Assembly (NCBI GenBank): GCA_950295325.1
Contig: OX485805.1
Coordinates: 13,240,501-13,304,500, forward strand
Length of the DNA: 64,000 nucleotides
Reading direction: 5' to 3'
From: Polytrichum commune
Taxonomy: Eukaryota; Streptophyta; Polytrichopsida; Polytrichales; Polytrichaceae
Shown: positions 10,319 through 22,027 of the stretch, one piece after another
How positions within the stretch are numbered: position 1 is the first letter of the stretch
Layout of the letters: every line of letters begins with the position of its first letter
Made by a program: the position numbers and the translations under genes
Notes under the pieces: generated by a model
The model's database searches: none
What the model saw: only the letters and a program-made list of their open reading frames with translations
Told to the model about the DNA's origin: nothing

Positions 10319-11036
10319 AGGTAGAGGGTGCTAAAACCAACACCCCATCCAAAACCAACACCTATAAATGCCTCCCAATTGCCAACACTCTACAACCTTG
10401 AACCGTACCCGAAGGTGTAGGAGTGTCTGGGCCCACGGAGTGACGGTTTTAGGTGTCATTAGTGGTGTCACCTCATAGCAGCCTCCACTACCTTCATGTA
10501 GGGTAGGTAACGGGCTTCACTCTATCTCGGGTTGGTTCAAGGTGGGATTAGGGTGGCTTGTCAATGCCTATTCTAGCCATTCTATTCACAACGCCAAGGA
10601 GGTAGGCCCACAAAGCACAAAAGGGCCATTTCCCGGGATGCAAAGGGGGTTGGTTCCTAGGATGCAAGGTGATGGTTTTGCAAGCGAACCAAGTGGGATC
10701 ATGGAGGTAGCCGTGGCTTTGCATACCATTACTACTTGGGCTTTGATGTAGTTTGGGTCTAGTACCCAACTATGTTGTGTTGGTTCTAGGCAATGAAGGT
10801 GGGGGTCCTCATCATATGCAAGGTTGCCATACACGGGGCCTATGGATTGGTTTAAGGAAGCTAGTAGTTTTGACTTTGAATATTCATCAAATATTCAATT
10901 GAGACTAAAAATATTTTTTCTTTCTTGATACCTATGTTTAGTCCAAAGGCTAATATGAACATATATTTTATATATCAACCACAGAGCCATATGTATGTGC
11001 AATAGCTTAAAGTGTTGGTTTAAGCACCCTCTACCT
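10319..11036. mobile_element. 718-bp inverted-repeat DNA element, TA duplication
   Basis: The ends are AGGTAGAGGGTGCT.AAACC.. and its reverse complement, a 25-bp inverted repeat with one mismatch, flanked by TA at 10317-10318 and 11037-11038. The first third is richer in GC than its surroundings. No transposase frame is present, so this is a non-autonomous element. A TA target suggests a Tc1/mariner-like machinery, but a longer or different duplication cannot be excluded. Confidence 0.75.
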
Positions 11037-11178
11037 TACTTGTGAGGGGTGAATGCTATTGTTGCACTCTAAGATCGAGACTTTTCCTTATTTGTTCTTT
11101 GGCTTGCAGATTGCACATCAACCTCTCTGTGTCAGGTGCAGCTCATCATGCTCTCTAACATCATCAAATCATTCTAAG

Positions 11179-11391
11179 CAAGGCTCGGGGAGAACCGGCG
11201 GTTAGTTACAAATGAACCGGTTCAAGTGGGAGACTTCCGGAGAATTGCCGATCCTTTGAGGGGAATCTATAGAAGAATATACCTCAAATGAATAAAGCAA
11301 AACCGAAAGATGATGTCAACATGTAACCGGTTGGATTTAGAATCACTAGGATCTTGACCGACTACTATGTCCAAAAACTTCTCGGGCACTG
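11179..11391 (+). mobile_element. hAT MITE-1 copy with 8-bp duplication
   Basis: 213-bp copy starting CAAGGCTCGGGGAGAACC and ending CTTCTCGGGCACTG. It is flanked by ATTCTAAG at 11171-11178 and 11392-11399, an exact 8-bp duplication, the hAT hallmark. Confidence 0.9.
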
Positions 11392-11399
11392 ATTCTAAG

Positions 11400-13330
11400 C
11401 TTAGGAGGAATAATTGTTATGTGAAATATTTTGTGAGAGAATGAAACTTGATGCTTTATACTTTTCTCCCCCAACGCTTCTTGGGTTGCTCCTCCGTTCA
11501 TAGCAAGGAGCAATTTAACATTCCCATCATGGTGAGACTAGTCACCAACACCAAATCGGCTTTGGAGGCAAAAGCTCAAAGAGCCAATGGGAAGACAAAT
11601 GCCCATAGAAGAGAAGAAACGCTGACCTTAGTGGGATCAGCGTGATTGAAATGCATGTTCGACCCACCTTTGGTATTATGTCCACAAATGCCCACTTCAA
11701 ACTCAAGCACCTTTCACTCCATTGAATATTCGCAAATCTCGAGTATTTTTGCACCCATCACAAGCCAAAAAGAAACGCATATAACATCGGAAATTAATCT
11801 AGCATGTCAAAAGAAAAGCGAAAATAAAAAAATCCATGTCACATGGAAAGGTTTAAAAAAATCAGCCCGTCAAAAGAAAAGTCCTCTTAAGCATTACCCA
11901 TCAACCATATCCCACAAATATGGGCAAACAATGTTGTATCCCGTAGTATATAAGCAATGCTTCGATTTCATAGTGACTTAGGAGATACGAGTCAACTTCT
12001 ACACTTGTAAGTGACACCTAACGAAACCCAATTTGAGTTTGTGTTGAGTTTTGAATGTGATTGTGATCATTGAAGAGGATTTTATTGAACAATTTGAGGA
12101 TAGACATGAGCAAACCAAAAATTACAACAATTCCCATAAACTAAGATCCACTGATATTTCCAAAATCAATTGCGAGTCTCAATGACAATATATCCTATGT
12201 TACATAAACATTAAGAGCTAAATAATATTATAGATCAACAACTTGTGAGGTCAATTATAGTTTGGTGTAAGTTTGAGTGTTTGGAAGCAACCGGTAGGGG
12301 GACACCCAAAGAGGTTGGCTAAAAAGGTGAGTGACTTTTGCACATGCACCCTACAATCAAATTAGATGCAAACTACCACTAACTGCCACCAACAGAAACC
12401 ATAATGTTGAGAGATAATATGTATGTAGAAAAGTAATTTATGTGATCCTTAAGGAAGCAACTATGAATCACGTCCAAGTCACAATTATAGTTTGGTGTGA
12501 GATGGGTGTACAAATAAAATTGATGTGGACTACCATTAGGCCACTAAACTATTTTCAATTGGCTAAAATGTTATTTTCTTTACAATTTTGTTTCAAACTT
12601 GACCTAGGAGGAACTCTTGCCGAAAAATGAAGAGTGAACATTGCGTGCATAAAGGCAGTCAACCATGTGATTTTTTTTATCATTTCTTAAAATATTCAAG
12701 GTTATTCAATCGTGGTAGCAAAATGTGATGTAGAGAGAATTACATTTCAAGAGTCGTGATCTAATATAATCTGATATAATGTACAGAATGTGATTCAGTA
12801 TAATTTTGTGTTTTGTTCATTTGCTAATCTTCGTTTATGAAAGTAACGAGGGCGGATTGAGATCATAGAGCTTGATGATTCCTCTCAATGTTTACTCTTG
12901 AGAAGAACAAGTGCATACTCTTGTTCAATTTTAATTGTTTGTGTTTATCAAATTAGATAATCGAATCAACCTCAAGATGGCATTGGGAAGTAATTCAAGG
13001 TTGGGCAAAACCAAGGAAAGATCCTCACCAACTCTCCATAGTATTTTTATTTGGTTCTCAAGGTTCACAAAGAAATGAACCTTCTCAAGAGGTACATGTT
13101 TAAATCGTTTCCTCTAGTCTATGTAAATTTCGAAGATATGGACTATGTATATTCTTATATATAGATGATTGAATTGTGAATAATATGCAAAGAATAATAG
13201 ACCTTTGTACTATCTTATTTTTTGGAAAGTGTTCTTTCTGTTTGTGTTATTTTACAAAAAAAAAATAGTTTTCATTTTCTTGCACTTTAATCGATCAAGG
13301 ATGCGTTTGTACTAATTGTATTACAAACTC
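11400..13330. other. Gene-free stretch
   Basis: Nothing assignable. Frames around 11450-11980 show no family features. The base composition is AT-rich with no conserved repeat that I could match elsewhere in the window. Confidence 0.4.
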
Positions 13331-13399
13331 AAATGGACAAGTCACTTTCAAATAGTGAACATTCACCTTCCAATGATGGTTTATTGGACATCCAAAGAA

Positions 13400-15245
13400 G
13401 TTCAACAACCTACACCCACAAGAGCTCCCACACAGACATATGAAAGGAAGTTTAGACCATCTTGAAAAATTGGCAAGAAATGGCTCATGCATATGAGACC
13501 ACATGGTGGGCTTGCACATGATAATATGAAATGCTCTATTTGTGAGGAATTTCGTATTAACTCACCATGGGGTTTGGAGCAGGTCACAAAAGTATGTAGA
13601 AATCATTCGTACGTGGCCACAAGAAAAAGAATGATCACAAGTCCACAAGTGGCTAGATGAGAGCCCTTCATTTTCCTCCAATTGGTTCAATTTCTATTAC
13701 TCGTCATGTTCAAAGTGTTATTGAAAAAAAGCATGCAAGAATACATACTTGCATGAAGATCTTGTACTTAATCATTTTAATGATTGCTCTAGTATTAGTT
13801 TTGAAAGAGAGTGTTTATTTCTACAACTTTTGAACACTCATGACATGCATGTGAATGATGAGTAATGGATCTTACACCATATATACAACCACATCAGAAT
13901 TTTTATGGGCTATATCAAAGCATTTGAAGCAAATCTATAGTCTGATACATTGAAATCTTTTCTTGTCTCTTATGATCAATGAGTCAACCAACCAAACCAT
14001 GGATCAACATTTGATAGTTTATTATTTTTATTTAAATTTGAAAGGGAAAGAAGTTGCAAGTGTATCTTTTGTAGAGTTATTAGTGATTGAAGATTCTATT
14101 GGGGGGGAATATATACCTTGCAACAAAGAACTTATTGGAAATATTATAGTGGACTACTAATCAACTTATGGCTTTAGCAACAGATGAAGTAGCTTCGATG
14201 ATAGGTTGTTATCGTGGATTGACAACCCATTTAAGACATACTGTGCCCGCTTTATATGCATGTGATGGATTTAAAACAATAACAAGGTTGTTGATTTTGG
14301 ATCAATTTGCTAACAAAGTTTATGAGTAGGTAGAAGAAGTAGCAATTGACATAAGCAACTCAAAAGTTTAATGATCGATTTTGATTTACAACCATTGGCT
14401 ACCTTGCAATTTCATTCAATTCATTGGCTTTCTCGAGATCAAATGCTAGAGCGGATTTTGTATTATATGCCATAATATTGGATGTTTTACAAGTGGAGGA
14501 TGCCTATTGGTACCATCAAACTATAACATTCCAATTTTAATGAATGCTTCATCTTGTGGTGGATGTGTTGGTGGAACTCAATTAATTGAATAAAAAATCC
14601 CAATATGACTTTATTGATATTTCGATAATAGGATCCGCTTTGGATTCATCAATTTCTATGTTGAAGAGACATTTTTTATCTAGTCACAGGATCTAACTTT
14701 GGATGATTGACCAAGAACTTGAGTCCATTTTTGCAAGCAGTTGTGGATAACTTGAACAAAGAGTTTCTTGGTTTACATGTTTATAGCAAATTAAAAAAAA
14801 TTAACCCAAAGTATTATCCACGTGATGTAGAAGTTCGTATAACTATATCATAGCAACGGTTGGAGAGATTGATCATAAAATTTGGATTGACAGTTTTTGA
14901 AAGCAATGCAAGTAGAGTTGAGTTGCTCAAGTTTGTAGAAACTGAGCATGAATGTGAAACACACTATTGTATGAGGCATGGCAATTTTATGGGGCCATCT
15001 ACAAGTGATATACCAATTGGCCACATCTCATTAAACTTTGGCAAAAAAAAATACTTGTCATTCCCTCAAGTATTACAATTAGTGAAAGGGGATTTTCAAA
15101 ACAAAATGATATCAAGAGCCACTTGCAAGCTTCATTGTATGCTTTGATGCAAGTACCATTATGCAAGATAAAGGTGGAGAATATAAATTGAAGGGCAATA
15201 TTTGAGATATAGCACAACATAAGGAATCGGAGATTTCTTAGTTTG
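13400..15245 (+). pseudogene. Near full-length hAT transposase, decayed
   Basis: Pieces of one hAT transposase of the zinc-finger-862/TTF-finger type can be read in order on the plus strand. At about 13440-13660 a TTF-type finger region includes MKCSICEEFRINSPWGLEQ and RNHS..TRKR. At about 14165-14340 comes the start of the catalytic core (ATDEVASMIGCYRGLTTHL, then LDQFANKVYE). Near 14400-14440 lies HSIHWLSRDQMLERI, matching the HSxRWLSRG tract of the family. At about 15090-15230 the C-terminal dimerisation tract GFSKQNDIKSHL is followed by KIKVENIN and HNIRNRR. Stops and frameshifts occur between all blocks. Such enzymes cut and paste hAT elements with 8-bp duplications. It is related to, but distinct from, the fragment at 51973-52689. 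The element ends were not found. Confidence 0.75.
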
Positions 15246-15268
15246 GACTGAATATTGTATGTTCAAAC

Positions 15269-15494
15269 CAATGATCAGGGAGAACCGGCAGTTAGTTACA
15301 AATAAACGGGTTGAGTTTGAGAAATAACCAGTTGAAGTTCAAGATTGCAGGAAAATTACCGATCATTTTAGAGGAATTTATAGAATATACCCCAGTTTAA
15401 TAAAGGAAAACCAGAGGATGTCAACATGTAACCGGTTGGACTTGCAAACACTAGGATCTCAACCGATTATGCCCAAAAATCTCCCCGATCACTG
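15269..15494 (+). mobile_element. hAT MITE-1 copy, type example
   Basis: 226 bp, starting CAATGATCAGGGAGAACC and ending CTCCCCGATCACTG. An exact 8-bp duplication GTTCAAAC lies at 15261-15268 and 15495-15502. The interior has repeated AACCGGTT-type subterminal motifs and no coding potential. It sits just past the dead hAT transposase. Confidence 0.92.
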
Positions 15495-15502
15495 GTTCAA
15501 AC

Positions 15503-16399
15503 TTCTCTACATTTATTTTTAGAAGGATATGATTTGGCAATCAATTTTGTGTTAAAAAAATTAAGATTTTCTCAACCTTTACACAACCTTTGCACCTTAC
15601 ACAACCTACCTACTGTAGTTGGACTTACAGCTGAGTGGAGTGGTAATGAAAATGCTTCCAGAAGTTGAGTGCAAAGGTACTGTGGACAAAAATACAATAA
15701 TTTCTGCAAAGAACATTAATCAAAACCTACTAGAGCATGTCTTTGTTGGTGACAATCTGAATAGATATTTAAACATCAAATGCTCGCATAATCCACACTT
15801 GGAGTTCTTCAATGCAGGCATATGCAAGCAACCATTGAAGGACTTCCCTGCTGACCAATCCGAATACCAAGAGCATCTAGGACAGAAATGAAAACCCTCC
15901 TAGAATTTCAGTTTTGAATTTACATATGGTCCATTTGTACCCTTATACTACTTTGACAATACAAGAATTACATTGATCTCCTTACAGGACACATCCATCA
16001 TCTGCCACTATCCATCATAGTCATGCATTTCAATTGATCACTAATAACTTGGCCCTAGAAAACAGCCCTTACTGCAAGTCAACAGGATTCAATAACATGC
16101 CTCAGAGGTTATGAATTTGAATAATTTGAAAAACACCAAACTATTTCATGAAGTAGAAGAAAAGTCACAGTGGATCTGTGCTGAATGCCATTTACTCGTC
16201 TCATTTATGAACCCACAACCGAAAAAAACACCTATGGGTGTGCCACACAAAATCGATCTTGTCAAAAACAAGTGTACTTACATACAAGCATAATGAATCA
16301 AGGCACAAGTAACCACCAGAGACCATAAATTCAATTGTCAGTGAAGGTATACATCTCAACTATGCTAACATGGAGAGCAACAGAATGGACCTGCATTGA
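15503..16399. other. Unassigned flank of the phosphatase locus
   Basis: Composition changes here: repeats seen elsewhere in the window stop. A plus-strand frame at 15619-15891 (90 codons) has no recognised family. On the minus strand this could be the distal 3' UTR or downstream flank of the PP2C gene. Confidence 0.35.
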
Positions 16400-17423
16400 T
16401 TGTCTAGCATGTGAGCAAAGAAAGCTTTAATTTCTTCTACCATTCAAAAATAAATGAACTGCTGAATATTTGAAGCTTCTGAATTGGTGATCTTCCCTCA
16501 GCACAGAACACAATTTAGACATTTCTGGGGCTGGGGAGGAAGGACCATATCTTAAGGACTGCATGCGGAAGCCCATTGCAATTTCTTTTGAGCACCAGAA
16601 ACCGAACCATTTTTAAAGTAGGTCTCCTGCTAAACGAACCAGTCCATTTCCATTACAAACTGTTTCACAAAAAAACTGTAATTAGAGCCTTGGGAAGCAC
16701 AGACTTCCCCAAAAAAGCTGGAAAGTTCAAGAAATAGCACAAAGTAACTACTCAACAGAGAAAAATAAACCCCCCATAAAGTCCAATGCGGATGGTGGAT
16801 CCGGCTTACTAACCTTACAATCTGCTGATGCCTTGCAGCAACATAGTACATATATGCCACAGGACATATAGACTGTGATGTACAGATAGAAACAGCCGTG
16901 CAGGTCATATGAACTTGGAAAACTTGCAGATTATATAGACAGGCAGAGAGCCATGACCTTCATTCTTCTGCAAAATCTGCTTCCAGAAGGTGATCTACTT
17001 GAGTATAATAAGACTTCACCAGACTGGCGAGCTTGGTCCATAGCAGAATAGTTGAAACAGATGAAGAGATAAGAAGATTAGTAACGATGTAAGCAATTCA
17101 GCTCTATCCTTGCTACTCTCCAATCCATTAAATTCAGCTGCCATGAAATACTATCACAATTCAGGCAGTGAAGAATCTCGTTCAGTTTGTTGATTTGCAC
17201 CTTGCACAAACCGGGTGCTTGTCCAGGCAACCCATGTTACAAACCAATCCAGCAGTATATAGGATCCTGGAAAGGAAAGATGTCAATTTGAGCGGTCTAG
17301 CAGTTGTGTTTGCAGACCCAGACAGTCTGCATTCCACTGAGCCTTTACCTTATAACTATTCTTTTCATTTCGTTGAAGATAATCACCTGGTATAAATACC
17401 AACACAAGTCGATGTCGGGTGTG
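16400..17423 (-). other. Probable 3' UTR of the PP2C gene
   Basis: The minus-strand sequence after the PP2C stop lacks repeats and coding signal, is U-rich in places and has UTR-like character for about a kilobase. There is no obvious poly-A run or flanking duplication, which argues against a recent retrocopy. The cleavage site cannot be set from sequence alone. Confidence 0.4.
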
Positions 17424-18551
17424 TCAAGGAGGTTGACGGCCTTTAGGGCTGTCTATTGGACATTTTGTTGATATGTGATGAGAAATATTACTACCTTTGT
17501 TGAGTAATTTAGGGTCCAAGTAAACAACGACAACTGTAATGTCATCATGGAAATGTCGTCGGATCCCCCGCTCAATTCTCTTCAGATCTGTGTAACGCAT
17601 CTCCCGCTTCTTGGCAGCTTCTTGAAGTGCAGCTTTGATGAGCCGTCTAGCAATCCCAGCACGGGGATTGTGGTGCACAATTTCTACCGCCTCCTTGTTG
17701 CTCAAGTGCTCCCAAAGGCCATCAGAAGCAAAAATGATGAACTCATCTTGTGGGCCAAGGTTTATGACATTGCATTCTGGCTCAGCACTCATAACAGGTT
17801 TTTTGAGAGGCTCTGAAAGCCGGAACCGGGCAATCAAAGGCTCTCTATTGTACTCAGCCTTCTTCAAGTAGAAATCCCCAATCGAGCGAGAAACTTGAAT
17901 TAGGCCCTTCACCCGCCACACTCCATGTTTCAGCACCACAATTTGTGGATCATCTTCGTGTTCTGCAAAAAGTTCATCCCGGACTGCCTCAATACTGGCA
18001 TTATGCTCTTTCGATACTTGACGGGCAACAACAGTGCCAGTGTCACTGGAATAACTACCGAGCACTGCCCGAGAGTCTCCAAGACTGGCAATATACAACT
18101 TGGAAGAACAGACCACTCCCACCAGGCAACAGGAACCAACAGCCGCAATCTGTGGCTTCATAGCCCATGCCTTTCGAACAATGTCAAAAAATTTGTCCTC
18201 TGTGTCTTTGAAACCTTTGCAGAGGACATCACTGCTCATACTTCCTTGCTTTCCCGCATATTTTTGTACATGAATGTACATACAGTCATTAATGCAACGA
18301 GATGCTTCAGGACCTCCATGTCCATCGTAAATGCCAACAAATGTCCCAAAAGGACCAGTCTCCACTTGGCTCATATCCTCCAAAATCCCATTGGCCTGCA
18401 CGACTGCATAAGAGAACTCCCCTACAGCATGTGGGCACAGATCCTTGTACCACAGTAATGGATCTTGACGATCTGTCCCATCTTGTCCCTGACTGTGTTT
18501 CCTTGCAGGACGCCAACATGACATCACCATATTTATGACCCAATCGAACAT
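17424..18551 (-). CDS. Protein phosphatase 2C, clade D type
   Basis: A 375-residue Mg/Mn-dependent Ser/Thr phosphatase. After a short N-terminus with a CWRP motif (12-15) come LLWYKD (32-37), YDGHGGPE (75-82, metal ligand Asp76), LGDSRAVLG (157-165), [16 protein letters not shown] (211-226), FASDGLWE (274-281, metal ligand Asp277), the clade-typical [13 protein letters not shown] (308-320) and [13 protein letters not shown] (334-346, metal ligands at Asp336/337). All catalytic motifs are present and the length fits plant clade D members. In Arabidopsis this clade dephosphorylates the C-terminal Thr of plasma-membrane H+-ATPases and is inhibited by SAUR proteins, giving control of cell expansion; the same role here is inference. 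The CDS is one uninterrupted exon, which is unusual since flowering-plant members normally have introns in the coding region. The start is chosen because [13 protein letters not shown] aligns with the family N-terminus. Confidence 0.95.
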   Translation of the reverse strand: MFDWVINMVMSCWRPARKHSQGQDGTDRQDPLLWYKDLCPHAVGEFSYAVVQANGILEDMSQVETGPFGTFVGIYDGHGGPEASRCINDCMYIHVQKYAGKQGSMSSDVLCKGFKDTEDKFFDIVRKAWAMKPQIAAVGSCCLVGVVCSSKLYIASLGDSRAVLGSYSSDTGTVVARQVSKEHNASIEAVRDELFAEHEDDPQIVVLKHGVWRVKGLIQVSRSIGDFYLKKAEYNREPLIARFRLSEPLKKPVMSAEPECNVINLGPQDEFIIFASDGLWEHLSNKEAVEIVHHNPRAGIARRLIKAALQEAAKKREMRYTDLKRIERGIRRHFHDDITVVVVYLDPKLLNKGSNISHHISTKCPIDSPKGRQPP

Positions 18552-18558
18552 CTCTCAT
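18307..18558 (-). promoter_or_regulatory. Upstream ATG overlapping the PP2C start, other frame
   Basis: An ATG lies seven bases before the PP2C start (ATGAGAGATG) and opens an 83-codon frame that overlaps the CDS out of frame. It has no protein-family features. If the leader includes it, scanning ribosomes could start there and lower phosphatase output; leaky scanning would still reach the main start. Confidence 0.35.
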
Positions 18559-20940
18559 CTCTTCCCGACTCCTCCAATCTCGAATTCTTTTCCCTCCATC
18601 CCCTTCGCAACTTACTCTTACTATCCCCCGTCACTGAACACACCCATCGTCTCTCTCATCACCGAACAGTTTCTAGCATGAAGTCCTTTGTTCGTCACAG
18701 ACTGCACTGCACTGCACCGCCTACCTATCAATTAACTGTCTTCGCCCATTCCCATCACCTTGTATGAACAGTCAGAGCAACCACCGAACCTCCACTATCA
18801 CTTATCCTACATGGGAACCTGCAACAATAGCAACTAGGTGTTTAGTTCAACCGTCCGACAATCTCTCAGCCATACATTTTAAAATACATTACACATACCA
18901 GAACATCAATTTCCTCAAGTAATTCGCTGCAAGTATGGCAGTTTCCATCCGGTAGATACCATGACCGCGACAAAAACTTCCAAAGAGCAGAGACCAATCT
19001 GTTGACTGACATGGATTTTCCTCCATCCGCTATCGTCCAGAATCACAGAACAATTGAATCTCCCTATGCCCAGTTTCACAACTTAGCCCAAATTGCTAAA
19101 TACTCATGTCTACCTTGTTGCAAACGAAAAGGGACTTCATCGAATTCATCTCAAGCTGAACCCCAATTAACCTTACCCCTATTCCCTCCCACCCGATAAG
19201 TCGCTCACAATTTCGTGGGTTATTCATCACGTCATGAATAGGAAAGCCCTGCCTACCATGACCCTGAATGAATAGTACTTATGGTTTCTCACCGATTAGC
19301 AAGCATTTTGTACGGGAACTCCACCCGAAACTTTTCACACGTAATCATTTCACAGAACTAGACAAGAACGACACGATCAATGACGACAACTACAGTACAC
19401 GCCCCGTTGTTGTATGTACTTTGCTTCTTACCCACGTCTTTGTACCGTAACTGAAGAAAGAAAAAAACTTCACATGTGCAGCTGGCACAACCAACCGTCT
19501 CTCGTGCACATAATTCCTCCCCTGCCAAAACCTACAACCCACTTTGCATGTCTGCAGACAAAGCCTCGATTGCTCGGATGCCGAATCTACCAACCAAACC
19601 CCCGAGTCACCAAAATGGCTATGTGAAGGGCTCTATTCTTCTTGTTACGCACTTAAGACTTCCGCTCCACCGAACACATAACACCATACAGCAACACATA
19701 GCAGGAAAGTTTCACATATTGTAAACATAGAAGAAAAAAGTTTCTATTCATCATCTTCGGATACTGAAGATAGATTTTTTTTATTCATCCAGTTTGGATT
19801 GAAAAACGTGCGATCTACGAAGTTTCCGTCCTACCACTATCTCGTTGCTCCCAAGCTCATCAATTTCCCTTGTAAGGTCATCCTCCAATCTAAGCACCAG
19901 TGACCTCACTTAAGCTTTTCCACACCTTAAGAGCCATAATTCCTAACGAATCTGCCGAACACCCACATGATGGTCTTTATAAAATGCCTTGACTCACAAG
20001 AGACCAGGTACGGCGAAAGAAGAGAAAGCAGAGGCATCAGCACATATATGCCAAACACAAACACACGTCACACATAGCACCGTCCAGTAAACATCATACT
20101 CTGCACCAACTTCGCAAACATTATGAAAACTTGCTAATATGCACAAGACAACAGACAACTTCGTATGGAATGAATGGAATCGAGAATCCCGCACATTCCC
20201 AGAAATCTGCTCCGACCTATCTGCGCAACGATGATTTCCAGCTAATCTTGAACCCTAATTCAAACTCTGCAAAAATGCATCCAAGTCCATCATAACCTTC
20301 AAGAATCTCAGCCACTTCTCTCCTCACCATTCATCAAATTAAGCATTCTTAACAAATTCTCACGAAAAGATGAAGATGCTCACCAGGCTTTTCAGCTGTC
20401 TGGCGACGAAGAACAAGAAGAAGAAGAAGCAAACAAGAGTGCACGTAGCAGTAATCGTAAAGCTCCAACACCTTCACTGAAACACACACAGACACAGTAA
20501 TAGGTGCCACGTTGCCAATCCCGTCGACCTCCAAATCACCGAACGCAAACTTAACCTCGCGGATCAAACAACACACTCGCGCACCGTGGCAGACAAAAAC
20601 CTTTGTAGCTCCGTGGATTCTGTGTTATAAGTGATGGTGAGAAGCACGAGAGATGTGTCTGCTAAATTTCTACTGGGATGGAGACGAGGTAACGCATCAT
20701 CGTTTCCGAGAATTCGAGGCCGGAATCTACTGTGCAATCGAGTATTCAACGGCGACGATGCAAATGTCGACTCGCAAACCCTCACCGAGGAAGCGGCGCC
20801 GAAGGCACAACATCAACAACAACAACAACAAAACACACTCACACACCGCAACTATTCTGGATGACATCCATCTGCCCCTGCAAGTGGATGGATAGTAAAC
20901 ACTGCTGATGGGTGACCCAAACTCGAGTTCATCCAAAACG
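18552..20940 (-). promoter_or_regulatory. PP2C leader and promoter region
   Basis: Repeat-poor DNA upstream of the start. The distal part (about 20384-20940) is richer in CpG, has GAA and CAA triplet runs on the plus strand and ends in a GTGAGC donor-like motif at 20383-20378, which fits a non-coding first exon joined to the coding exon through a leader intron of about 1.5 kb. Two retained-intron-like features are visible: long U-rich tracts and no conserved coding. The transcription start cannot be placed; no TATA box stands out at a convincing position. Confidence 0.45.
18819..18898 (-). other. Possible 80-nt intron (or acceptor) in the PP2C leader
   Basis: On the minus strand GTATGT at 18898-18893 and TTGTTGCAG ending at 18819 form a plant-like donor/acceptor pair 80 nt apart, with a U-rich stretch before the acceptor. 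The same acceptor could instead pair with a distant donor near 20383. This is inference from splice motifs only. Confidence 0.35.
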
Positions 20941-21030
20941 TATTTTCTTATCTTCTCTTATGGTCTATCGCCTATAGGGCCTCCTTCCATTCTCACTTAT
21001 CGATATAATGTGCTTATGTCGTAAATAGTG
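20746..21030 (+). repeat. 280-bp repeat C, copy 1 (in the PP2C upstream region)
   Basis: Shares with the copies at 21321 and 21662, in order: TCAACGGCGACGATGCAAA-like start, ACAAACCC..AAGG, a (CAA)n run (20812-20840), GGATGACATCCATCT, a CCAAAACT-like segment, TTCTTATCTTCTCTTATGG, and a GTCGTAAATAGTG end. The first copy may be inside the PP2C first exon. Confidence 0.75.
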
Positions 21031-21320
21031 TTCTAAGCGGTCCCTGTACCCCCACAAGCACGGGTAGGAGTTGGTGAACGGACCTTGCATGTTACCATAA
21101 AATCTATTGAATTTTTCTTCTTACAGTGTTGGAAGAGACATAACATTACTCATCATGCAACTCTTGTTCCATGAACCTTCAAAATACAACAGTCAAATGT
21201 TCGAAAAGTAGCACATGGAAACTCATATTCATAATGAACTCCCAACATCTGATTGTTGTATTCTAAGGGCCCAAGTCGCTAAGTAATGTCATGGAATAAA
21301 CCATATCGGTTTAGATCACT

Positions 21321-21380
21321 TCAACAGTGACGATGCAAGTGCCATCCCACAAACCCTTATCAAGGGAGCCACACCAAACG

Positions 21381-21416
<36 letters not shown>

Positions 21417-21600
21417 CTTTGGACGGCATCCATCTCTTGTGTAGGTGCATTTTTATAAACATTGTTGATGGATGACCAAAACTAAATTTCATCCAAAATA
21501 TTTCTTTCTTATCTTCTCTTTATGGTCTATCGTCTACCGATTCTCGACATCGGGTTCAATTCTCATCTATCATTGTCACGGCCTATGTTGTAAATATTGT
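21321..21600 (+). repeat. 280-bp repeat C, copy 2
   Basis: Same block order as copy 1, with a longer (CAA)n run at about 21384-21417 and a pol III B-box-like GGTTCAATTCTC near 21552. Possibly a tRNA-derived SINE, though an A box is not clear. Confidence 0.7.
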
Positions 21601-21661
21601 TGTGGGTTGATACCTAGGTACCGGTCTAAGGTCACTTGTCCATTTGGAAGGTGAAATATCT

Positions 21662-21921
21662 TCAACGACAATGCAAACGTCGTCTCACAAACCCTAAACC
21701 AAGGAAGCACCACCAAAGGGAGCAACAACAAAACATCGCGACTATTCTAGATAACATCCATCTGTCATGTGGGTAGATGATAAAACACGTTCGATGATGA
21801 CCAAAACTCGGGTTTATCCAAGTCGCATGTCTTATCTTCTCTTAAGGTCTATCACCTATCGGGTCTCGACATCCGGTTCAATTCTCACTTATCGCTCTAA
21901 TGTGATGTATTGTAAATAGTG
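21662..21921 (+). repeat. 280-bp repeat C, copy 3
   Basis: Same block order, with only two CAA units and a B-box-like GGTTCAATTCTC near 21874. It is separated from copy 2 by 61 bp. Confidence 0.7.
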
Positions 21922-22027
21922 GGTGAATAGATACCGGTGGATTTCGGTTCATGACATTGGGGAAGGAGAGAGGGCTAACATCTTGGTTCTCCTATGTTTG
22001 TTGCCAATTCATTCCAAGCAAGTGTCA

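Noticed and set aside
15619-15891. 90-codon frame next to the PP2C gene as a small host gene
   Set aside because: No family match and no supporting splice or start context; kept only as unassigned flank.
17925-18458. 177-codon frame on the plus strand
   Set aside because: Antisense shadow of the PP2C coding exon; no family features.
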